A DNA stretch of 64,000 nt from Kaistella treverensis. GTDB taxonomy: Bacteria > Bacteroidota > Bacteroidia > Flavobacteriales > Weeksellaceae. The stretch is from the NCBI RefSeq assembly GCF_900114045.1, contig NZ_FORQ01000001.1:1-64000 (forward strand), written 5' to 3'. This document shows positions 57,941-64,000 of the stretch, one piece after another (the first letter of the stretch is position 1; every line of letters begins with the position of its first letter). A program made the translations under genes and the position numbers. A model generated the notes under the pieces. That model was not told where the DNA came from. It saw only the letters and a program-made list of their open reading frames with translations, and did not search any database.

Positions 57941-58654
57941 TTACTTTAACTGCCTCTGAAAAACAACCGAAATTAAAATATAATATAAAATGACCAGCGG
58001 AATTCCCGGGATTTTAAATAAAAGAAGAATTAAAATTCCGCCGGCTAAAAGGGCAATTTTTGGGTAATTGTCTTTCAGCTGCATCGATTTAAATTTCATC
58101 GCGATCATTTTCACCGGACTCACCAAAATCAGCGACGATATCAGCGTAATCATAATCAGCAAAAGCGGACTTTCGAAAAATATTCGGAACGCGCCGTTTT
58201 CTACAAAAGCATAATAAAGCCCGAAAATTAAAATGGTATTTGATGGCGTATTTAAACCTTTAAAATAATAGGTTTGCTCATCATCCAGATTGAAAATCGC
58301 CAGGCGCAAACAGGAAAATAAAGTGATAAAAAGCCCGATATATTGCAGGTTAAAAGGCAAATCAAAACCTAAAAACTGGTTGCCAAACGGTTCCAGAGCT
58401 TTAAACATTGTGACGCCAGGTAGCACGCCAAAACTCACCATGTCCGCAAGCGAATCCAGCTGCACGCCAAGCGACGAATTGGCTTTCAAAGCGCGCGCAA
58501 CAAGCCCGTCGAAAAAATCCAGAACTAAAGAAATGATAATGCAAAGCGCCGTTATTTTGTAATTGCCGCTAATCAAGTGAATGACGCCAATGCTGCCCGA
58601 CATGAGATTTCCCAAAGTCAGCATGTTGGCAAAATTGTTTTTTATAAAACTCAT
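57941..58654 (-). CDS. pssA: CDP-diacylglycerol-serine O-phosphatidyltransferase
   Basis: The 237-residue integral membrane enzyme makes phosphatidylserine, the precursor of phosphatidylethanolamine. The CDP-alcohol phosphotransferase motif is complete: DFFDGLVARALKANSSLG continuing into VQLDSLADMVSFG (D-G-x2-A-R-x8-G-x3-D-x3-D). About seven helices follow the family pattern. The promoter box on the minus strand ends about 6 nt from the start codon, so the transcript is nearly leaderless. Confidence 0.93.
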   Translation of the reverse strand: MSFIKNNFANMLTLGNLMSGSIGVIHLISGNYKITALCIIISLVLDFFDGLVARALKANSSLGVQLDSLADMVSFGVLPGVTMFKALEPFGNQFLGFDLPFNLQYIGLFITLFSCLRLAIFNLDDEQTYYFKGLNTPSNTILIFGLYYAFVENGAFRIFFESPLLLIMITLISSLILVSPVKMIAMKFKSMQLKDNYPKIALLAGGILILLLFKIPGIPLVILYYILISVVFQRQLK

Positions 58655-58659
58655 AGCTG

Positions 58660-58667
58660 CAAAAGTA
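58660..58667 (-). promoter_or_regulatory. -7 promoter box of pssA
   Basis: The minus strand reads TACTTTTG, an exact match, ending 5 nt before the pssA start codon. Confidence 0.65.
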
Positions 58668-58735
58668 AGGATTTTATTGATTTTTTCTGTGCTTTTCGGC
58701 GCTTTCGCACATGACGTTAAGATGCGAAAATAATG

Positions 58736-58743
58736 TAAATTTG
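58736..58743 (+). promoter_or_regulatory. -7 promoter box of the LTA-synthase-like gene
   Basis: TAAATTTG matches TAnnTTTG and lies 22 nt before the start codon. Confidence 0.6.
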
Positions 58744-58765
58744 CACCATATTTTTCAGATAATTA

Positions 58766-60691
58766 ATGAAAGAAATTAGAAAACAGGAAATTTTAGCCCT
58801 TTTATACCGAATTTTTTTGGCTTTTGTATTTTACCAGATTGCGCGTCTGCTGTTTTGGTTTTTCAATAAAAATCTGATTCCTGTTGACAGTTTTTCGGAA
58901 TATCTGAATATCGCGTACCGCGGTTTTGCCTTTGATACCACGGCGATTTTGTACGTGAATTCGCTTTTTATTCTTTTAAGTTTAATTCCGATTCTTATAA
59001 ATAGCCGGAAACCTTACCAAAAATTTCTTTTTTACCTTTATTTCATCACCAACGGAATTGCGTACAGCTTAAATTTCGGTGATTTTATTTATTACAAATT
59101 TTCGCAGGCGCGGCTCACCAGTGCAGCTTTTAAAGTGGCACAGAATGAAAATAATGTCGGCAAAATCTTTCTCACTTCGCTGGCTGAACATCCTTTTGTG
59201 ATTATCTGGTTCGTGGTTTTGATGTCTTTGTGGATTTACTTTTATAAAAGAGTAAAAATTGCCGAAATAAGGCCGAAAAAACTGGTTCCGTACTTTCTGT
59301 TCTCAATTCTTACGCTTTGTGTAGCGGCGTTGCTTGTCGTTGGTGGGATCCGCGGTGATTTTAGACATTCCACACGGCCGATTAATCTGGTTGATGCAAA
59401 CAGGCACGTCACCAAACCCGTGCAGGCAAATGTCGTATTGAACAGCGTTTTTTCTTTTTTCCGCACGCTGACGACGAATAATTTCAAAGAAGTTCATTTT
59501 GTTGATGAAAAGTTCATCGAAGAAAACATAATGCCTTACAAGTTTTATCCGCGCGAAAATGTGGAACCGAAACCCAACGTGGTGATTTTCATTTTAGAAA
59601 GTTTTGGTAAAGAATATTCCGGTGCTTTTAACAAAAATTCCGGAATTAAAAATTTCGAGTCGTACACGCCTTTTTTTGACAGTTTAGCGACGCAAAGTTT
59701 AATTGCGACGAATGCTTTTGCAAACGGCCGGCAGTCTATTCACGGTATGAGTTCCGTATTGGCGGGAATTCCGAGCTTGAAAGATGCTTTTACGAGTTCG
59801 CCTTTTTCAAACCAGAAAATTCAATCGGTGGTTTCTGTCGCGAACGAAATGGGTTATGATACTTCGTTTTTTCATGGTGCGCCGAACGGTTCGATGGGAT
59901 TTTTAGGTTTCGGAAATATTTTGGGTTTCAAGCATTATTACGGAAAAACGGAATTTAATAATGATCAGGAGTTTGATGGAATGTGGGGAATTTGGGACGA
60001 GCCCTTTTTTCAGTTTTTTGCGCAGACTTTAAACCAGAAAAAATCGCCCTTTTTTGCCACTTTATTTTCGGTTTCCTCGCATCATCCGTTTAAAGTTCCG
60101 ACAAAATATGTAGGGAAATTTAAAAAAGGTCCGCTGGAAATTCACGAACCAATTGGCTACACCGATTTTGCTTTAAAAAAGTTCTTTGAAACCGCCAAAA
60201 AAATGCCGTGGTATCAAAATACCATTTTCGTTTTTGTGGCCGATCACACGAATCAGGTCGGTTATCCCGAATACGAAAAGGCCATGAATCGTTTTGCTAT
60301 TCCCATCATGTTTTATTCGCCAAATCCAAAATACAATTTGCAGGGCGAAATTACCGAGCCAACGCAGCAAATGGACATTTATCCGACATTGGTAGACTTA
60401 ATGGGCTACAACAAAAAAATCCGCAGCTGGGGACGAAGTTTGGTTTCGGAGAAAAAAGAAGATTATTTGATTGTAAATTCCGATTCCATCAACGAACAGA
60501 TGATTATCGGGAATTATATTTACCTTTTTAATGGTGAAGAAGTTACCGGAATTTATGCTATTGATGATAAAGGTTTGAAAAATAATCTGATTAAAAAGCC
60601 ATTAAATCCGGAAATGAAAAAAGGAATTTTGCTGACCAAAGCTTGGTATCAGGATTATATGAACCGCGTGATTAACCGGAAACTGAAATAA
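58766..60691 (+). CDS. LTA synthase/sulfatase family membrane protein
   Basis: The 641-residue product has five N-terminal transmembrane helices (about residues 10-200) and a periplasmic alkaline-phosphatase-like domain. Metal and active-site segments are NVVIFILESFGKEYSG, NAFANGRQSIHGMSSVLAGIP, DTSFFHGAPNGSMGF, FSVSSHHPFKVP and FVFVADHTN. In this family the nucleophile is usually Thr; here the aligned residue appears to be Ser (GRQS). It probably transfers phospho-headgroups to envelope glycans or lipids, because Gram-negative bacteria lack lipoteichoic acid. Confidence 0.88.
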   Translation: MKEIRKQEILALLYRIFLAFVFYQIARLLFWFFNKNLIPVDSFSEYLNIAYRGFAFDTTAILYVNSLFILLSLIPILINSRKPYQKFLFYLYFITNGIAYSLNFGDFIYYKFSQARLTSAAFKVAQNENNVGKIFLTSLAEHPFVIIWFVVLMSLWIYFYKRVKIAEIRPKKLVPYFLFSILTLCVAALLVVGGIRGDFRHSTRPINLVDANRHVTKPVQANVVLNSVFSFFRTLTTNNFKEVHFVDEKFIEENIMPYKFYPRENVEPKPNVVIFILESFGKEYSGAFNKNSGIKNFESYTPFFDSLATQSLIATNAFANGRQSIHGMSSVLAGIPSLKDAFTSSPFSNQKIQSVVSVANEMGYDTSFFHGAPNGSMGFLGFGNILGFKHYYGKTEFNNDQEFDGMWGIWDEPFFQFFAQTLNQKKSPFFATLFSVSSHHPFKVPTKYVGKFKKGPLEIHEPIGYTDFALKKFFETAKKMPWYQNTIFVFVADHTNQVGYPEYEKAMNRFAIPIMFYSPNPKYNLQGEITEPTQQMDIYPTLVDLMGYNKKIRSWGRSLVSEKKEDYLIVNSDSINEQMIIGNYIYLFNGEEVTGIYAIDDKGLKNNLIKKPLNPEMKKGILLTKAWYQDYMNRVINRKLK

Positions 60692-60825
60692 GATAAAATT
60701 AAATGAGTGTTTAATTTTAAAAATTTGCTGATTCTGCTAAGAAATTATGATATGAATAATTAATTATTTGGTGTTTAACTTTTTTTAATTACATTTATCC
60801 AATCAACAATTAAAAAAAATTTAAA

Positions 60826-61245
60826 ATGAAAAAAATAGTTTTTGCTTTTGTAGCCTTATTTTTCGCAACACTTTCGTATGCACAAATTGAAGGAAAATGG
60901 AAAACAATCGATGATGAAACCGGCCAGGCTAAATCTATCGTGGAAATTACCAAAAAATCCAACGGTAAATATTACGGAAAAGTTACCCAACTTTTAATCA
61001 AACCGGCAAACCCAAACTGTGTTGACTGTAGCGACGACCGAAAAAACAAACCAATTTTAGGCATGGAAGTGATCCGTGATATGAAAAAAGTGGGCGGCGA
61101 ATTTACTGGCGGAACAATTACCGACCCGAAAACCGGAAAAACTTACAAATGTAATATCTCCAGACAAGGCGATAAACTGAATGTTAGAGGTTATGTAGGT
61201 TTCTCGCTCATCGGCAGAACACAAACCTGGCACGCGGTAAAATAA
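60826..61245 (+). CDS. DUF2147 family exported protein
   Basis: The 139-residue product has a signal peptide (about residues 1-19, LSYAQ) and a beta-rich domain: IEGKWKTIDDETGQAKSIVEI, NPNCVDCSDDRKNKPILGME and GTITDPKTGKTYKCNISRQG, then RGYVGFSLIGRTQTWHAV. This is the full DUF2147 pattern, a periplasmic family with a calycin-like fold and unknown function. It is a single gene. The hairpin terminator lies about 110 nt after the stop. Confidence 0.92.
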   Translation: MKKIVFAFVALFFATLSYAQIEGKWKTIDDETGQAKSIVEITKKSNGKYYGKVTQLLIKPANPNCVDCSDDRKNKPILGMEVIRDMKKVGGEFTGGTITDPKTGKTYKCNISRQGDKLNVRGYVGFSLIGRTQTWHAVK

Positions 61246-61356
61246 ATTCCGGGTTGTCTGAACCTTTTTTTTCCAAAATGGAAACAAGGGTTTTACAGGA
61301 GAAATTTAAAACCGAAAAAGATGGCTAAATAAGGCCGAAAAAATATTTATAAAATT

Positions 61357-61386
61357 AAAAAAGCAATTCGCAAGAGTTGCTTTTTA
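61357..61386 (+). terminator. terminator upstream of the E1 beta gene
   Basis: AAAAAGCAA and TTGCTTTTT pair around a short TTCGCAAGAG loop. It ends transcripts of the DUF2147 gene. Confidence 0.75.
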
Positions 61387-61423
61387 TCATTTGTGCAATG
61401 AAGGAACTTTGCGGAAAAATCTT

Positions 61424-61431
61424 TACTTTTG
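61424..61431 (+). promoter_or_regulatory. -7 promoter box of the E1 beta gene
   Basis: TACTTTTG matches TAnnTTTG. It supports ATG 61454 as the start and excludes the in-frame upstream ATG at 61391. Confidence 0.65.
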
Positions 61432-61453
61432 TACTTTAATTTTTCAACATATT

Positions 61454-62437
61454 ATGAAGGAATATACTTTTAGAGAAGTTATTGCGCAGGCAATGAGCGA
61501 AGAAATGCGAAAAGATGACACCATTTATCTGATGGGGGAAGAAGTTGCCGAATACAATGGCGCGTATAAAGCCTCTAAAGGAATGTTGGACGAATTCGGA
61601 CCGAAAAGAGTAATCGATACACCAATCGCAGAGCTTGGTTTCACCGGAATCGCCATCGGTTCTGCAATGAACGGAAACCGACCAATCGTGGAATACATGA
61701 CTTTCAACTTTTCTTTGGTTGGAATTGATCAGATTATCAATAATGCCGCGAAAATCCGACAAATGTCCGGTGGCCAGTGGAACTGCCCAATTGTTTTCCG
61801 TGGACCTACAGCTTCTGCAGGTCAGTTGGGCGCAACGCACTCTCAGGCTTTGGAATCCTGGTTCGCAAATGTTCCTGGTTTAAAAGTGGTTGTTCCGTCT
61901 AATCCTTATGATGCAAAAGGTTTATTAAAAACAGCAATTCAGGATAACGATCCTGTAATTTTCATGGAATCTGAGCAGATGTATGGTGATAAAATGGAAA
62001 TTCCTGAAGAAGAATATTATATCCCAATCGGAAAAGCAGATATCAAGCGTGAAGGTACCGACGTGACTTTGGTTTCCTTTGGAAAAATTATGAAACTGGC
62101 GATTCAGGCTGCTGAAGATTTAGCAAAAGAAGGAATTTCTGTAGAAGTTATCGATCTTCGAACTGTTCGCCCGATTGATTATGACACCGTTTTGGAATCT
62201 GTAAAGAAAACCAACCGCATGGTGGTTTTGGAAGAGGCGTGGCCTTTAGGTTCTATCGCGACAGAACTTACTTATATGGTTCAGCAAAAAGCTTTCGATT
62301 ATCTGGATGCTCCAATCAAAAGAATTACCACACCAGATGCGCCAGCGCCGTATTCGGCACCGCTGTTCGCGGAATGGTTCCCCAAACTGGAAAAGGTCAA
62401 AGAAGAAATCAAAAATGCGCTTTACATTAAAGCTTAA
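61454..62437 (+). CDS. pdhB: pyruvate dehydrogenase E1 component, beta subunit
   Basis: The product has 327 residues. ATG 61454 (MKEYTFREVIAQAMSEEMRK) is the family start. Thiamine-pyrophosphate-site Glu lies in GEEVAEYNGAY, with DTPIAELGFTGIAIG and GQLGATHSQALESWFANVPG further on. The C-terminal transketolase domain (about 190-327) contains VIDLRTVRPIDYDTV and EEAWPLGSIATEL. The beta subunit pairs with an E1 alpha, which is not adjacent here. Pyruvate rather than branched-chain ketoacid specificity is inferred from overall similarity. Confidence 0.9.
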   Translation: MKEYTFREVIAQAMSEEMRKDDTIYLMGEEVAEYNGAYKASKGMLDEFGPKRVIDTPIAELGFTGIAIGSAMNGNRPIVEYMTFNFSLVGIDQIINNAAKIRQMSGGQWNCPIVFRGPTASAGQLGATHSQALESWFANVPGLKVVVPSNPYDAKGLLKTAIQDNDPVIFMESEQMYGDKMEIPEEEYYIPIGKADIKREGTDVTLVSFGKIMKLAIQAAEDLAKEGISVEVIDLRTVRPIDYDTVLESVKKTNRMVVLEEAWPLGSIATELTYMVQQKAFDYLDAPIKRITTPDAPAPYSAPLFAEWFPKLEKVKEEIKNALYIKA

Positions 62438-62444
62438 AAAATTC

Positions 62445-62470
62445 AAACTCCTGCAAGGGAGTTTTTTTTA
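62445..62470 (+). terminator. terminator after the E1 beta gene
   Basis: AAACTCC and GGGAGTTT pair around TGCAA and are followed by a T run. Confidence 0.85.
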
Positions 62471-62503
62471 TTGCTAAGTACTGCAAGAAAGCAGATAATC
62501 GTT

Positions 62504-62511
62504 TACCTTTG
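62504..62511 (+). promoter_or_regulatory. -7 promoter box of kup
   Basis: TACCTTTG, an exact TAnnTTTG match, 17 nt before the start codon. Confidence 0.65.
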
Positions 62512-62528
62512 ACGAAATTTTCTCGTTT

Positions 62529-64000
62529 ATGTCTGAAAATAGTATATCGCATTTCGATACCAAAAAGCTGACCGCCGTAGGAGTTTTAGTTTCACTCGGT
62601 ATTGTTTTTGGCGATATCGGTACCTCGCCGCTTTATGTAATGAAGGCGATCGTAAATGCACGGAAAGAAACAGGAAATTTACCTTTTGATGAATATATTG
62701 AAGGTGCACTTTCGTGTATCATCTGGACGCTGACAATGCAAACTACTGTAAAATATGTAATTATCGCCCTGCGAGCTGATAACAAAGGTGAAGGTGGAAT
62801 TTTAGCATTGTATTCTCTTGTGAAAAAGCTGAAGAAAAAATGGCTTTACGTCGCCGCAATAATTGGAGCCTCAACTTTGGTGGCAGACAGTATAATTACG
62901 CCATCATTAACTGTAATGTCAGCTGTAGAAGGCCTTAAAATATTTTCCCCGCACACGCCTGTCGTCGGAATAACGCTGGTAATTTTGGCAATTGTTTTTA
63001 TTGTACAGCAGTTTGGAACGGCTTCTATCGGCAAATTTTTCGGTCCGGTGATGGTCCTTTGGTTTTTGGTTTTAGGAGGGTTTGGTTCCATGCACATTTC
63101 CGAGCATCTTGAGGTCTTAAAAGCATTTAATCCTTATTATGCTTATAATTTAATTACGCATTCTCCGAGCGCTATTGTCATCATGGGTGCGGTTTTTCTC
63201 TGTACTACGGGTGCAGAGGCATTATATTCTGATTTAGGACATTGTGGTAAAAGAAATATTCGTGTCAGCTGGATTTTCGTAAAAATCATGCTTATACTTA
63301 ATTATTTAGGACAAGGCGCCTGGCTTTTATCTAATCCTGATGCGGTTGCGTCCGGTATTAATCCAATGTTTGGGATTATGCCGGTTTGGGCAATTTTACC
63401 GGGTGTTATTCTAGCAACGGCGGCGGCAATCATTGCAAGTCAATCAGTAATTACTGGTTCTTTTACCATGTTTTCGGAGGCGATGTCAGTTACTTTTTGG
63501 CCCAACCAGCAAATTGATTATCCTTCTGGAATTAAAGGTCAGATGTATATTCCCCGGGTAAACTGGGGCCTGATGTTCTTGTGCTTTATCGTTGTGATTT
63601 ATTTCCAAAAGTCAGAAGCAATGGAAGCTGCGTATGGTTTAACAATTACCATCACTATGCTGATGACAACAACACTGCTTTTTTTCTGGCTGCGTCGGAA
63701 CAAAGCGACCCGCGTTTTTGCTTTAGGATTTTTAGCGGTTTACCTCTTTATTGAATTAGGATTTTTCTATGCCAATGTCATTAAATTTTTTGACGGTGGC
63801 TGGCTTACCATGGTGTTGGGCGGCTTCATCGCGGTCTGTATGTACGCTTGGTATAACGGACGTTCTATCAAAGGTAAATTTATTAAGTTTGTAAAACTCG
63901 ACAAATATGTGCCGGTAATCAAAGAACTGAAACTCGACGAAACAATACCAAAATATGCCACGAATCTGGCATTTTTAAGCCGTGCAAAACGTTCCGATGA
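62529..64000 (+). CDS. kup: KUP-family potassium transporter (5' part, cut by window edge)
   Basis: The frame from ATG 62529 is open to the window end, about 490 codons. It encodes the KUP/HAK potassium uptake system. Signatures are VLVSLGIVFGDIGTSPLYVM, DNKGEGGILALYSLV, GASTLVADSIITPSLTVMSA and GTEALYSDLGH-like CTTGAEALYSDLGHCGKRN, then ASQSVITGSFT. Ten or more helices are visible (about residues 15-440), and the cytoplasmic C-terminal region has just begun (KLDKYVPVIKELKLDE). It has its own promoter. The 3' end lies outside the window. Confidence 0.94.
   Translation, partial: MSENSISHFDTKKLTAVGVLVSLGIVFGDIGTSPLYVMKAIVNARKETGNLPFDEYIEGALSCIIWTLTMQTTVKYVIIALRADNKGEGGILALYSLVKKLKKKWLYVAAIIGASTLVADSIITPSLTVMSAVEGLKIFSPHTPVVGITLVILAIVFIVQQFGTASIGKFFGPVMVLWFLVLGGFGSMHISEHLEVLKAFNPYYAYNLITHSPSAIVIMGAVFLCTTGAEALYSDLGHCGKRNIRVSWIFVKIMLILNYLGQGAWLLSNPDAVASGINPMFGIMPVWAILPGVILATAAAIIASQSVITGSFTMFSEAMSVTFWPNQQIDYPSGIKGQMYIPRVNWGLMFLCFIVVIYFQKSEAMEAAYGLTITITMLMTTTLLFFWLRRNKATRVFALGFLAVYLFIELGFFYANVIKFFDGGWLTMVLGGFIAVCMYAWYNGRSIKGKFIKFVKLDKYVPVIKELKLDETIPKYATNLAFLSRAKRSD

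Noticed and set aside
58019-58050. Hairpin-repeat-like sequence inside pssA
   Set aside because: It lies in conserved coding sequence (ALLAGGILIL on the minus strand) and is best explained as a chance match.

Overview
This window is chromosomal DNA from a member of the Bacteroidota, most likely class Flavobacteriia and the Chryseobacterium/Kaistella (Weeksellaceae) group. The evidence is the recurrent TAnnTTTG -7 promoter box, an amylase ending in a type IX secretion (T9SS) sorting domain, flavobacterial family proteins (DUF4290, DUF6427, DUF6341, DUF6952, DUF3109, DUF4230), the near absence of Shine-Dalgarno sequences, and AT-rich intergenic DNA. The assignment is by recognition; no search was run.

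Layout. 1-3440 is an accessory array of small same-strand hypothetical genes. Each is followed by a long imperfect inverted repeat of constant architecture and variable sequence, resembling an integron cassette array without a visible integrase. 3757-8829 holds small lipoprotein and membrane genes, a GNAT acetyltransferase, a DUF2200 protein, a Ca2+/H+ antiporter (chaA) and a gene broken by a stop codon. 9137-10749 has an FMN-dependent oxidoreductase, a 35-residue ORF and a HopJ-family protein. 10968-12679 is a second accessory insertion: a P-loop ATPase-TIR protein (probable defence gene), followed by another repeat of the same class.

12773-33356 is mostly housekeeping: pnp, rpsO, an SSB paralogue, hisS, tRNA-Ala(GGC), yceI, uvrA, an ahpC-thioredoxin-DUF6952 operon, DUF4290-murA, der and upp. 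The MurA has Asp where fosfomycin-sensitive enzymes have Cys. 33430-38671 has comF and the glyoxylate shunt (aceB-aceA), divergent from a RamB/ScfR-like regulator with a 20-bp palindrome between them. 38836-46029 holds queD-lpxH, a transthyretin-like protein, a LuxE-like plus nuclease-like pair, DUF4230 and a T9SS alpha-amylase. 46349-48372 is the pfkA-gapA glycolytic operon on the minus strand. 48537-51938 is a TonB-receptor locus with a small His/Cys protein and a lipoprotein. The rest holds trigger factor, mgtC, DUF3109-DUF6427, DUF6341, a universal stress protein, an FAH-family enzyme, an exonuclease, pssA, an LTA-synthase-like protein, DUF2147, a pyruvate dehydrogenase E1 beta subunit, and the start of kup, cut by the window edge.

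Intergenic DNA carries three dispersed repeat classes. One is a degenerate ~30-nt hairpin (TGCCGCTAAAACGGCA plus a T-rich tail) at 20 or more places. The second is a set of larger REP-like palindromes at four places. The third is an AATTTGAAAATGTG word repeat. The most unusual content is the cassette-like array and the related repeat behind the ATPase-TIR gene.
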